Shown here piece after piece: positions 54,074-64,000 of a stretch of 64,000 nt of DNA; positions within the stretch are counted from its first letter, which is position 1; each line of letters opens with the position of its first letter. Under the pieces are notes generated by a model that worked only from the letters and a program-made list of their open reading frames with translations, made no database searches and had not been told where the DNA came from. Position numbers and translations under genes: made by a program. Source of the stretch: Paralithodes platypus (taxonomy: Eukaryota > Arthropoda > Malacostraca > Decapoda > Lithodidae); contig CM064509.1 in NCBI GenBank assembly GCA_032716605.1, forward strand, positions 38,722,924 to 38,786,923, given 5' to 3'.

Positions 54074-57000
54074 TTAAGGGCCGTCGATCGCCGACCCAGC
54101 ACAAGGGTTAGGGTTTGGCATAAAAGTTTCCCCTCGCTCGAACACGTCGGGTACCACAGTTCGACGGGTGTAGGGATTGCCGACCCACAACACCCTCCAA
54201 CGAAACCAAAGAGTGAGTACGGTCGTTTACCTCATGACAGTCACGGTGCTCCCAAAGGAGGGGGCAGCGGGAAGGGAAAAACGGAAAACAGAAAGGATGA
54301 GAAATGATAGGGCCCACTACAATTAGTTGGGGGCGGCAGGAAGGGTGGGCATGCGGGCATGCACTCCCCTCCTGCCGCCTCCGTCAGCCCCCGCACGTGT
54401 TCAAAAGTGAAACCAACGAAGCAGGCAGAGCGGGGGTGTGTGTGGGGTAGGTGAGACGCACCTGTTGGGTTCTGGAGTGTGGGATGGTGAGAGTGCGCAT
54501 GATTTGTGGGGTGGGGAAGGATGGGTTGTCTGGTCTGGATTGAATGCAGGATATAAACGTAAGAAAAAGGAAGGGGTAGCAGTAATTTTGTCAGAAAGGT
54601 TGAGGAAGTGTGTAAAAAACTATGGATGCGTGGACTCAAGAATTGTATGGTGTGAGTGCAAGATTGGGATAGATAGGTACACTTTTATGTGTGTCTATGC
54701 ACCAGTCAACCAAGAAACTGGGAAAGGTGCGGAAGAAAATAGAAAATTTTGGAATAAAGTCAATAAATGTATAAGAGAAAGGCAAGAGTGTACACAAGTA
54801 ATATTAGTAGGCGACATGAATGGTAGAGTTGGAAACGAGGAGATAGAAGGTATAGTGGGTAAATGGGGTGTAGAGGGTAGGAATATGAATGGTGACTTCC
54901 TTTTAGAAGTATGTGCGGAGAGAGAGATGTTTCTGGCTAACACATTTTTTGAACATCGTCACATTCATAGATATACATGGCACAGAGGTGAAGGTGAGCA
55001 GGAACAGAAATCTCTAATTGACTACGCCATGATGGACTCTGGACTAAAAGGAAGAATTTTAGATTCAAAAGCTGTAAGAGGTATGCTGACGGGATCAGAC
55101 CACTATACAGTGCTGACAAAAGTGAGGATAAGGAAAGAGTGGAAATATGAGAGGAAAGAGAAAACTGACAGTAGAGAGAATAAATGTGAGAAAATTAAAT
55201 GAAGAATGTAATGCAACAAAATACAAGGACATCCTGAAAGAGACTATAAAGGACATGGATGTTATGATAGATCTGGGAAATACTGTAGACGAAGTATGGA
55301 AAGGTACAAAAGACTCCATGATTAAAGCAGCTGAGAAAGTATGTGGGAAGAAAACCTTTAAAATGTGGAAGAAAGGTAACGCATGGTTTAGTAAAGAGAT
55401 AGAAGAAATAGTGAAAAAAAAGAAAGAGTTCAGAAAGAGTATGCTGCAAAAGAATATACCTAGAGAAACTAGAGATGCGAGGAAAGAAGAATATACAAAT
55501 TTGAAACAAAGAGTGAAGAGGGCGATACAAGACGCTAAAAGGAAGACAGATGAGGCATATGGGAGAAAGATTAGTGAACAGTTTCTGAATGACAGGAAAG
55601 CATACTACAGAGCTGTGAAAGAAGCCAGAGGGAAGAAGACTGAGAGTGTCTCAGGTGGTAGGATGAGGGACATGAATGGGGAAGTGGTAGAAGGTGATGG
55701 TGTGGTGAAAGTATGGAAAGATCATTTTAGTAGCTTAGCTGTAAAGAGTAGGGGGAAGGCAAAGATCTCATCCATAGGAATGGAGAGAGGTAGAATAAAC
55801 AGGGTAGTTGAAAGCCAGATAAGCAGAGAAGTAAAAGAAGCAATCAATAGACTTAAAATGGGCAAAGCTGCTGGAGTAGATAACATCCCAGGTGAAATGC
55901 TGAGATATGGAGGAGAAGAAGCTGTTGACATAATGCATAGGTTATGTAAATTAGCATGAGAAAAGGAAAGTGTACCAGAGGACTGGAGGAAAGCAGTGAT
56001 AGTACCCTTGTACAAAGGGAAGGGTAGTAAAGAAGAGTGTAAGAATTATAGGGGAATTAGCTTGCTTAGCATACCTGGAAAGGTACACGCAAGAGTAGTA
56101 ACACAGAGGCTACAGAAGATAACGGATGACAAAATAGGCGAGGAACAGGGAGGTTTCAGAAAGGGCAGGGGCTGCGTTGACCAGATAGCCTCAATGCGAT
56201 TGTTGGTAGAGAAGTATCTGGCCAAAAACAGAAAACTCTATGCAGCATTCATGGATTTGGAAAAAGCCTACGACAAAGTAGACTGGGAGGGCCTGTGGGA
56301 TGTGTTAACAGTATATGGTGTGGGAGGAAAGTTGCTAATGGCAGTAAAATCTTTTTATAGGAATGCAATGGCAAATGTGAAGGTAGGGGATAAGTTAAGT
56401 GAAAGTTTTGAGGTCAATGTAGGTGTAAGACAGGGATGTGTCATGTCAGCTTGGTTGTTCAATATATACATGGATGGAGTGATTAGGGAATGTAGGGCTG
56501 TATCAATGGGTGTGGGAGCTAGACTGGAATCAGAGGGAAGAACATGGAAGATTTTAACATGCCTATATGCGGACGATGCAGTCCTGTTGGCGGAAAATGC
56601 TGAAGAACTTCAGAGAGTGGTCACTGACTTTGACAGGGTATGTAAAAAGAGAAAGTTAAAGGTCAATGTAGGGAAATGTAAGGTAATGGTGTTTGAGAGA
56701 AGAATGCATGAAACTATAGATTTTAAGGAAAAATATAGAATCAAGAAAGAACACAAGAAAAGTTGTAAAATAAAATTGAAAAATGAAGTACTAGAAGAGG
56801 TTGAAAGTTTCAAGTATTTGGGAGCTGTACTATGCAAATATGGTAAAATGGAGAGTGAGATAAAAGAGAGAAAAATGCAAGGGAGAAAAGTGATTGGAGA
56901 ACTTGATAGTATTCTCAAAGGAAGAATGGTTAGCCAGGAAGTCAAAAAGTCACTGAGAAACAGTGTGCTGCTCCCAACACTCTCGTATGGAAGCGAGACA

Positions 57001-58295
57001 TGGACGGCAAGTGACAAGGACCTCTTCAAACTAAGAGCTGTGGAGATGAGCTTTTTCAGAATGGCAGCTGGCATGAATAGGCTAGATGGGCCAAGTAATA
57101 GGGAAGTGTACGAGTCCTTTGGAATGGAAGAGCAGGCTTTGGGCATTGATTGTGGTGTGGTTGAGTGGATAAAGAGAAGTACTTTGAGGTGGTATGGTCA
57201 TGTTCAGAGAATGGATGAAGACAGAATGCCAAGAAAGATATATGAGAGTCAGGTGAGTGGAACCGCTAGTAGTGGAAGACCACCTATGGTATGGGAAAAG
57301 AAAGTGGAAAAATATATTGAAGAAAAACTTCCACGTAGTGGAAGGGGCATTGTGGCACGGGCAAAGGAGACATGTCTTGACAAAGTAGCTTGGAGACGTT
57401 TCTGTCATGGCCATCCTCTAGTGGGGGTTTCCCAGGGGGAAGCAAGGCGTCGGAGATGATGATGATGATGAATAGAATTGTAGGGCTGATAAGGACATTT
57501 GTGTCACTTGGCGAAGAAATCTTCAGGAATCTCTATACAGCGCTGGTTAGGCCGCACCTGGAATATGCGAACCAGGTGTGGGCTCCATATATGGTAAAGG
57601 ATATAGAAGCAGTGGAGAAAGTGCAGAGGAGAGCTAGCAAGCTGGTACCAACGTTGAAGAACGCGGGCTATGAGCAGAGGTTGAGGACACTGGGGCTTCC
57701 GACACTGGCATATAGGAGAAAGAGAGGGGATATGATAGAGACTTTTAAGATAGTGTCAGGAAAGTACGATGAGGATGTGTGTGAAGGTATCTTCTTGATG
57801 CGGGAGGGAACAAGAACGAGAGGACACTCTAAGAAAATTTACAAAGAAAGAAATAGGCTTGAGAAGGCAAAGAACTCATTTTGTGATAGTGGTAAATGAG
57901 TGGAACGCACTGCCCCAGTATGTAGTCGATTCCGAATCAGTAAGGGAGTTTGAAAGTAATCTTGATAAAGCATGGGGAGGACAAGATTTGAAGTTTGATT
58001 ATAAAACAAAAATACAGAATAGTAAAAATGTTGCGTCTGCTACCGCCGCCGCCAACACCGTGAACGACCGCAGCAGTGCAAGTACTGTACTGGTACTGAG
58101 CTGGATACACAGGCATAGTTTGCCTTTTTCCAGAGGATCTACTGTAAGAAACTGTAAGAAACTGCAAGAAATTTCACACAACCACTTACGCCAACAACAC
58201 AATCTACACTCAATGAGAGCTCTGTGGGAAAGCCCGATCGTGGCCATGGCCTTCCTCGGGGACTCGGGGCTGTTCGGCCAGGCAGCTTAGGGAAC

Positions 58296-58804
58296 AACAA
58301 TAAATAAGATAGTCAAAAAAATAGTTCAACCCTCCCCTCCGTCTAGGCGCCGAGCTTCCGAGACGGGAGATTTACGTTTGATAGATTTTCTTTCTTTTTT
58401 TCCCACGGTATATATACACAAAATGATGGGGAAATATTATAACATGTTTTTAATTGACATTTGTGTCGTTTTTGCTGATTATGAGTTGGTGGAAAAATAT
58501 TTATTTAATTCTATCATATCGGAAATGATTCACAGATTATATAGAGACCAAATAACATACACTTTTAAGTGTGTTCAATAGTTTTGCATTATCAATAGGG
58601 TGTAGCACAAGGCTTATCAACATTATCACAGTAACGGGGTCGGGGTTGAGGCCGGGACGGGGAGGGGAGGGAGTAGGCATACAGAGGCGGGGATATCCTT
58701 CCTTCCTTTTTTTTTTTTTTTTTTTTCCCCCCATGTGAAATTTATCATATCAATGACAAATAAGACCTTTATTATGTTTTCAGGGACAGTACAGCACAAC
58801 GTGT

Positions 58805-58854
<50 letters not shown>

Positions 58855-58927
58855 GAAATACGAAGGCAATTTTCCAGCAACGGACTCGGTCTCCCCCCTA
58901 TTAGTCCGTTAAATCGAGCGTCGACTG
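58296..58927. other. Right part of element G with poly(T) and poly(A) runs
   Basis: Continues the second 261-bp repeat of G, then A/T-rich sequence with T21 at about 58708-58725 and a run of about 41 A at 58810-58850, before the right terminus. No transposase or other ORF. Confidence 0.7.
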
Positions 58928-59154
58928 TACTGTATATTAATATGAAGTAGGCTATAGGTTATGTTCATTCGATGGGTGACTTCCAAACTTCCAGGAAAAT
59001 TTGTGGCCGGTTTCCTTGATAAATACCGGCTAGCCTATAGCCTACTTTAGTTTTCTGGGATAGAATGTAGAGTTCAGGCGTAGGCTACCGCCAGCCTTGT
59101 TTACACTACGCGAGTACGCGGAGTGCTACTGTGCCAGAGTGGCGTCGGACTCTT
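58928..59154. other. Host background, no gene
   Basis: GGCTATAGG-rich A/T sequence; no coding pattern or repeat termini seen. Confidence 0.5.
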
Positions 59155-59480
59155 GCCATCATGTTCCCGTCTATTTTGACTGCCTGTGGATACAATAATA
59201 TGTTTAGCCCTCACTCCCCCATGACATAGCCTAGGCCTAGGCTATTGTCATCCTCATATATAGGCTATTGCCAGCAGGGGGCAAATAACAAAACAAAAAT
59301 TGCCATTAAAATAGGCTAGACGCGATCAACAAATGTAAACATGGCAGCAGCGGGGGAGGAGTCGGACGCTTTCAAACATGTTCCCGTCTATTTTGAATGC
59401 CATGGATACAATAAGTTGAGGGGGTCTTTACTCCCCCCCCCCCCATGACATACTGTATTGTCATCACCATAGGTCTATAT
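59155..59480. repeat. S1 repeat, inverted, about one and a half units
   Basis: Two copies of ATGTTCCCGTCTATTTTGA (59160 and 59380) with CCCCATGACATA after C runs, and AATGTAAACATG between; the reverse complement of the S1 units at 23465-23900. Confidence 0.8.
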
Positions 59481-59483
59481 ATG

Positions 59484-59740
59484 GTTATTTTCAACGACAC
59501 TACTGCAGCGTTATGAGAAACAATTTATTAAGGAAAATAGGCACCAATAGATTCGCTATATTTTTCTCCATATAGTCCGCATGGAGGATTTTTGTTATTA
59601 ACAAATTGAAAAATACCCACTTCTCAGACAAATACACCAAAAATCTAAGTAAAACCGGGGGTGTGGGGGCAGCAGCCCCCACCTAGCCTATAATACTAGG
59701 ATAGGTTAGGTAAGGTTGTTAGGTTAGGTAAGGTGGTAAA
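59484..59740. repeat. R2 element relative, inverted
   Basis: GGTTATTTTCAACGACACTA, then CAGCGTTATGAGAAACAATT and AGGCACCAATAGATTCGC match the complement of 20594-20937. It ends in TAGGTTAGG-type repeats. The distal end is diverged and no 8-bp duplication could be read. Confidence 0.75.
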
Positions 59741-59849
59741 CCTGACTTTTTGGACCGACAGCGATTTCAGTAAGTTTTATTTAGTTTTTTTGTATTTTTC
59801 CTTCAGATATAGTGTTGTTTTATACTGAAGAGGAGCTGAAATGAGTATT

Positions 59850-60075
59850 TACCCATTATCCAACAATCTAAAAACACGCCCCCCACTAGTGGGGAGGGCT
59901 ATGAAGTTCAGGGAAAATGAGGGGTTAAAAGCGTAAAAATACAATAATATAGCGTTTTGTATCAAAGCTTGGCTCGGGTTTTCCCAAATTGCAAACCCAT
60001 AAAACCCAATTTTGTGAATACCGGAGCCAACTTTTGACGAAAGCTGGCTCGGATTTCACGGGGTGGAGTGGGTAG
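59850..60075. repeat. R3 repeat, one unit
   Basis: CCCATTATCCAACAATCTAA, GTGGGGAGGGCTATGAAGTT, GAAAATGAGGGGTTAAA and one hairpin unit (GGCTCGGGTTTTCCC ... GGAGCCAA). Confidence 0.8.
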
Positions 60076-60642
60076 CCTAATATCTTAGGCCCTAAGTTAT
60101 AAAAATAGTCAACTTTGGGAAGACATTAGCCCAATGTGTCAAAGCAAATAACTCTGAGTTAAGTAGCACTATTTTCCTGAATCCAGTAGCATTAATGCGC
60201 GGACAAATGGCGAGCGCCTAGGCTAAATATGCAGATTTCAATTCTATCGAAGAATAGGTCTAGATGGGATGGTGGCCATTTAGACAATTGACTGCCATGA
60301 TGACGCCATCCTGCCGGCTGTGGAACCAAAATGGCAATAATACCGTACTTTGTAAAGTTCTGTCAGTCAGGCGTAGGCTAATTATATTTTGTGTTAATAC
60401 TATTCAGTCTTTTCAGATAATCTTATTATCTGAGAAATTGATTAGCCCATCGATTAATCAATCGTCAATTCAACGAACGAATATTTTCTGGGTAAAAATT
60501 GAAGAGACCCCGGACAGCCTTTTTCCTAGTTAATTTTATTTTTTTGTTTATTTTTCTTTGATATACAGTGTTGTTTAATACCGAGGACCATCGCATTTTA
60601 GTATTTTCAACATTAGCCTAACCTAACCGAAAACTAACCGAA
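60076..60642. other. No gene recognised
   Basis: About 570 bp of A/T-rich sequence; the open frame 60264-60533 has no recognisable domain. No repeats shared with the rest of the window were noticed. Confidence 0.45.
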
Positions 60643-60765
60643 GGTCTAAACCCAGCTCACGTTCCCTGTTTATGGGTGCGCGACGGTCTAAACTCAGCTC
60701 ACGTTCCCTGTTTATGGGTACGCGACGGTCTAAACCCAGCTCACGTTCCCTGTTTATCGGTGAAC
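60643..60765 (+). repeat. 42-bp tandem repeat, three copies
   Basis: GGTCTAAACCCAGCTCACGT followed by TCCCTGTTTATGGGTGCGCG starts at 60643, 60685 and 60727, exact period 42 bp, with few substitutions. Confidence 0.92.
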
Positions 60766-60912
60766 AATCATACAGTTTCTCATATATCACTTACTGTATA
60801 GTGAATTTGCGACAGTAATTACATGTACACCAACATAGTATCGTCCATGAAACTACTAGAACACTGATAATTATCGATGGGGCTCGTATCCGGGTTGTCT
60901 TCAATTTTAACC

Positions 60913-63900
60913 ATTTTCTGTTATGGTGCGAAGAATAGGGGAAAAAATGGGAGTGGAGGAGAAGTAAAGGAAACAAATAAGGAGCCAGGGGGAGTAGAAG
61001 AGGAAAGGAAGGGGGGGAGAAAGGAATGTAGGAGGAAAAAGAAACAAGAATTCCATGGAAAGGATATGGGGGAAATAATAATTGGGTGTGTGAATGTTAA
61101 TGGATGGAGGCCGGGAATGATGGAGGAAATAGAGAGAGAAGCAGAGGAAGGAAGGTTGAATATTTGTGGAATAGTAGAAACAAAATTGAAGGGGAAGATA
61201 GAATGGGGAGGGGAGAAGTATGAAGTAATAGGGAAAGGAAGAGAGAAAACAAAGAAAAAGGGTGGAGGAGTCGCAGTGGTGGTAGAAAAAGAAAAATGGG
61301 AAGTTGAACAGGTGAACTTGGGGGAAGGGGAAGACCAGACCAGAAGGACATACTAGTAGTGAGGGTGGAAGGGAAAGGAAATGAAAAGAGCTAAATTTAT
61401 GCTGATTATATGCTATATGACGGTAGAGGGAGGAAAATCTGAGAAAATACGAAGTAATAAGGGCTGTGATGAGAGGAAACGAAGATGAAATCATAATAAT
61501 GGGGGATATGGATGCTCACACAGGAATCTTAGGGGAACAAATCAATAGGAATGGGAAGTTATTGTTAGACCTATGTGAGGATGAGCAGTTAGAAAATTTG
61601 AATATGGTAGAGGCGGAGGGGAAAGTAACATGGAGAGGAAGAGAAGGGAGGTCAGCTATTGATTATATATTACTGAACAGGAAAGCAGGAGAGAGCGTGA
61701 TAGAAATGGTAGTAGATGAAGAAAGAAACTTTGAAATAAACAGTGACCATAACCTGCTGAAACTAAGATACAACATAAAGTCTCACAAGGAGAAGATAGA
61801 GAAGTGTAGAGAGGCTAGTAAGCCAGAAAGATGGAAAATGAAGGAGGCGGAGTGGGGGAGGTTTAGGGAGGAAATGGGGAATATGGATATAGATGAAGTG
61901 GGGGGAGGGAGTGCAATGCAAATTGATAAGTGGATAGAGAGGGAAATAAATAAGGTAGCAGAGAGAGTGTTAGAGAAGGAGAAAATAGGGAGAAAAGGTA
62001 GAGGAATGAAAGGGTGGTGGAATACAGACATTAAGGAGGCGAGGAAGAAGAGGAAAGAGAGGAATAGGATTAGGAAAGAGTTGGAGAAGGGGAAAAAGAG
62101 AAGGGAAAATATAAGTGAGGAGGAAATTCGAATAGCAAGGGAAGAATACGAGAGGGAAAGGAAAAACACAAAAAAATTAATAAGAGGAGCAATAGAGAAG
62201 CATGAACAGAAAGAAATTGACAGGATAAAAGAGAAGGGGGACAAAGGAAAAGCTGAGTGGTATAGATGGCTAAAAAGAGAAAAAAGGAGGGAAAGGTAGT
62301 AGTGGAGCTGAATGTAGGTGGGGAAAAAGTTAGGGATGTAAATCAAATTGGAGAGGAAATAAAAAGATACTGGGAGGAAGTGGGAGGGGTAAATGACCAA
62401 ATAAGAGTAGGGCAATGGAATATTGAACTAAATGAGGAAGAAATAGATGAAAATATGAATGAGATGGTGAGTGAGGAGGAGATTAGTAGGAGTGTGAAGA
62501 AGCTGAAGAGAAACAAAGCGGCAGGGCCGGATGGGATAACAGCAGAGATGTATATTGAAGGAGGGGAGATGATAGTTAGGATGTTGAAGAAGCTATTTGA
62601 TAAAATATGGGAGGAGGAAGAAATACCAGCAAGATGGAAAGAAGAAAGGGTCACATTGATTTACAAAGGAGGAGCAAAAAATGTGCACGAAATGGTGAGT
62701 TATAGACCAAGAACGGTAATAAACATAATAAATAAGATATTTATGGGATACTAAAGGAGAGGGTAGGAGAGTATGTAGAAGAAAGGATCCTACTTAGTGA
62801 AGAGCAAAATGGGTTTAGGAAGGGGAGAAGAGGAACAGACAATATATTTATATTAGATGAGATTATAGAGAAAAAGGCAAAGCAAGGGAAATGTGTGTTT
62901 ATAGTGTGTTTGGATGTGGAGAAGGCATATGATAAGATTAGTAGGAGAGTTGCAGAAGCAGTGATGGATAAACTAGGAGTGAGTAGGAAGATAAGGAACA
63001 TGATAATGAATATGTATGAAGGGGCGGAGACAGAGATTGTGTGGAAAAATATTGCAGTGAAAGGAATCAGGAGCAGGAAAGGGTTAAAGCAGGGATGTAA
63101 CCTGTCACCATTATTTTTTGCAATGTGCATGGAGGAGTTGGTGAGGAGAATTAAGAGTAAGGGACAAGGAGTGAAAATAGGGCAGTATAGGCTAGCAATT
63201 CTGACGTTTGCTGATGATTTTGTGTTGATAGCAGAGACAGGAAGATATGGGGAAATGTTACAGGAGGCGGAAAGGTTTGGCAGAGACCTAGAAATGAAGT
63301 TCAGTGTAGAGAAAAGCAGTATGATAGTAGTAAATGGACCAGAGGCAGTAGAAATGAGGATAGGAGGGGAAAGAATTGAAACAAGGGAGGAAGTGAAGTA
63401 TTTAGGGGTATGGATAGGGAGGGAAGGGCGACAAAGGACAATGAATGAGAAAATCATGAAGGTGGAGCAGTGTAGTGGGAAACTGTGGAATGTGACAAAA
63501 ACCAGAGTAAATAAATATAAAATAGTAAGAGAGGTGTGGAAGGACTTTGAAGTGCCGAGAATAATGTACGGGATGGATGTGAGAGGGAGTACAGGGGGAG
63601 AAATAAATAGACTGGAGACGGGACAAAATAAAATAGGAAGAATGGGGTTAGGAGCAAGAAGGTGGACAGCAAATGAAGCAGTGAGAGGAGAGATGGGATG
63701 GAGTACGTTTGAGGAAAGAGTGGCGAAGGCAAAGTTGAGGTACAAGAGTAGGCTGGAGGAGATGGAGGATAATAGGTGGCCAAGGAGAGTGAATGAATGG
63801 GGGGAGGGGAAGAGTAGATGGGCAAAAGAGTGTAAGAGAAAACTGAAAAAAATAGGAGTGAAACAAAGAAGGGTGGGAGAGGAGTGGAGAGATGTAGGGA

Positions 63901-64000
63901 GTAATGCAGGACTAGGTCAGGGAAGGAGACTAGAGAAGGAGATAGGAATGAGAGTGAAGGAAGTAGGAAGACAGGAATGGAAGAGAAATATGGAGAAGAT
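60913..64000 (+). mobile_element. LINE-H (APE-type non-LTR element), runs off the window
   Basis: A LINE with a strongly purine-rich sense strand. Endonuclease and RT are both recognisable; the 3' end is outside the window, so tail and duplication cannot be seen. No element of the same family is present elsewhere in the window. I cannot assign the clade with confidence. Confidence 0.85.
60913..64000 (+). pseudogene. LINE-H endonuclease/reverse transcriptase (frameshifted, incomplete)
   Basis: Lys/Glu-rich N-terminus, then IIIGCVNVNGWR and CGIVETKLKG begin the endonuclease. After frameshifts around 61330-61450 it continues IIIMGDMDAHTGI, TWRGREGRSAIDYILLN and NSDHNLLKL. A long basic linker (KKRKERNRIRKELEKGKKRR) ends at a frameshift near 62280. 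RT: NKAAGPDGITAEMYIEGGE, VTLIYKGGAK, YRPRTVINIINKI, a likely two-base insertion near 62740, then an open frame to the window end with EEQNGFRKGRRGTDNIFIL, VCLDVEKAYDKISRR, GLKQGCNLSPLFFAMCMEEL and catalytic FADD (about 63208-63219), EVKYLGVWIGREG and MYGMDVRG. The final frame from 62748 has no stop within the window. Confidence 0.85.

Larger units (their letters stand above)
46951..54436 (-). mobile_element. LINE-E (I clade with RNase H, layer 5), near full length
   Basis: A ~7.5 kb insertion on the minus strand (about 7.0 kb without its own MITE), flanked by a 14-bp duplication TGTGTGTGGGGTAG (46937-46950 and 54437-54450). It has a ~0.4 kb 5' UTR, a Gag-like ORF1 with three CCHC knuckles, an ORF2 with endonuclease, RT and RNase H, and a 3' UTR of only ~105 bp. 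This is the I-clade layout. Confidence 0.93.
46723..57459 (+). pseudogene. LINE-D endonuclease/reverse transcriptase polyprotein (split by LINE-E)
   Basis: ATG 46723 starts a basic N-terminus followed by VLRVCAFNVNGINDFSKREC, the beginning of the endonuclease, cut by LINE-E at 46950. It resumes at 54451: ETHLLGSGVWDG, MCVYAPVNQ, LVGDMNGRVGNEEI, SLIDYAMMD and GSDHYTVLTK complete the endonuclease. A frame change near 55150-55200 leads to the linker (ORF from 55147). RT: MGKAAGVDNIPGEMLRYGG, a TGA at 55957-55959 replacing the Trp found in LINE-A (KLAWEK), VPLYKGKGSKEE, GGFRKGRGCVDQIA, AAFMDLEKAYDKVDWEGLW, VGVRQGCVMSAWLF and catalytic YADD. C-terminus: TLSYGSETW, WYGHVQRMDEDRMPRKI and a Gly/Arg-rich end at 57459. 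About 1,080 codons in all. Confidence 0.9.
46243..57470 (+). mobile_element. LINE-D (RTE-like, layer 4), interrupted by LINE-E
   Basis: Own sequence is 46243-46950 and 54451-57470 (~3.7 kb), flanked by a 13-bp duplication AATAGAATTGTAG (46230-46242 and 57471-57483). It has a ~480-bp 5' UTR that starts with a U4 snRNA-like sequence, one polyprotein ORF and a (GAT)n tail directly after the stop. It is related to LINE-A but distinct in sequence. Confidence 0.92.
46097..58170 (+). mobile_element. LINE-C (CR1) copy 3 (layer 3), interrupted by LINE-D
   Basis: Own sequence is 46097-46242 and 57471-58170. ATTTCA occurs at both outer junctions (46091-46096 and 58171-58176), a 6-bp duplication. The left part encodes KVGYSMYEAMEEVNAEKDI and NKLNFSEHLAENINKANRIV. 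The right part repeats NRIVGLIRT and continues EYANQVWAPYM, RRASKLVPTLKN and the CR1 C-terminus, with a 2-bp loss near 57889 that ends the frame at NSFCDSGK. The 3' end has ACTGTAAGAA repeats. Confidence 0.92.
45847..58295 (+). mobile_element. LINE-F copy 2 (layer 2), 5'-truncated, interrupted
   Basis: Own sequence is 45847-46096 and 58171-58295, bounded by a 14-bp duplication AACAATAAATAAGA (45833-45846 and 58296-58309). It is colinear with copy 1 (15860-16424) from CACGACCTCCCGAAATCC onward; the C-terminal knuckle DACPGCNTAPHTIKH is readable on the left part and LFGQAA on the right. The first ~50 bases (AATTCCCGGCGCGACCGAAG) are not in copy 1 and may be an inverted R1-like piece. LINE-C is inserted at ATTTCA. 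Confidence 0.9.
45291..58927. mobile_element. Element G: Tigger-like DNA transposon, outermost layer of a six-layer nest
   Basis: Inverted termini CAGTCGACGCTCGATTTATC (45291) and, complemented, CAGTCGACGCTCGATTTAAC (ending 58927), each next to a TA dinucleotide (45289-45290 and 58928-58929). CAGT-starting termini and TA duplication point to Tc1/mariner, pogo/Tigger group. Own sequence is only ~1.2 kb (45291-45846 and 58296-58927). It contains two 261-bp direct repeats and long poly(T) and poly(A) runs but no transposase, so it is non-autonomous. LINE-F is inserted in its second internal repeat. Confidence 0.88.

Noticed and set aside
62741..63745. 334-codon minus ORF over LINE-H
   Set aside because: It is the shadow of the RT frame on the + strand, which contains FADD and other RT blocks.

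Overview
This window looks like repeat-dense intergenic DNA from an animal nuclear genome, most likely an arthropod and probably a malacostracan (decapod-like) crustacean. The reasons are several CR1-type LINEs (one with tandem 3' ends of the ATTAGGTAAATACA type), a DIRS retrotransposon, scattered CCTAA/TTAGG-like stretches and AGGCCTAGGCTA-rich background. The organism assignment is inference. I found no bacterial-style operons, rRNA or CRISPR, and I did not recognise any tRNA. No intact host gene was recognised. Almost every coding-like stretch belongs to a transposable element, and most are broken by frameshifts or stops. LINE letters (A-L) and repeat names (R1-R3, S1, P, G) are local labels used only here.

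Layout. 1-1345: the end of a SINE-like repeat (R1), an antisense LINE RT relic, and the C-terminal part of a LINE (LINE-L) with a Cys/His finger. 1346-9960: a nearly complete DIRS-type retrotransposon with inverted terminal repeats, an internal complementary region, Gag, RT/RNase H/methyltransferase and a tyrosine recombinase, inserted precisely into LINE-L, which resumes at 9961. 10862-14060: LINE-A copy 1 (APE endonuclease + RT), almost intact. 15847-18236: fragments of LINE-F, LINE-A and LINE-C and an R1 copy. 19089-21089: a long near-perfect palindrome whose arms carry four separate later insertions. 21109-23416: LINE-B interrupted by a CR1 (LINE-C copy 1). 24058-26515 (minus): a broken gene of an unassigned multi-zinc-module family. 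27049-27566: full-length R1. 28057-31392: LINE-I (CR1). 31643-34378 (minus): LINE-K, interrupted by an R1 copy. 34602-41844: LINE-A copy 2, interrupted by LINE-J (CR1, minus) and by a TTAA-flanked MITE. 43531-44650: a 58-bp minisatellite. 45291-58927: a six-layer nest of transposons. 60913-64000: a further LINE (LINE-H) running off the window.

The most informative biology is the insertion history. Many insertions can be dated relative to one another because target-site duplications are readable and empty-site copies lie in the same window. In the nest, a Tigger-like DNA element contains LINE-F, which contains CR1 LINE-C, which contains RTE-like LINE-D, which contains I-clade LINE-E, which contains a piggyBac-like MITE. 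Other points worth following are a LINE-D 5' end that begins with about 31 nt of U4 snRNA sequence, a SINE (R1) sharing its 3' tail with LINE-F, a duplicated Cys/His motif in the LINE-E ORF1 protein, and the unassigned gene family at 24-26.5 kb.
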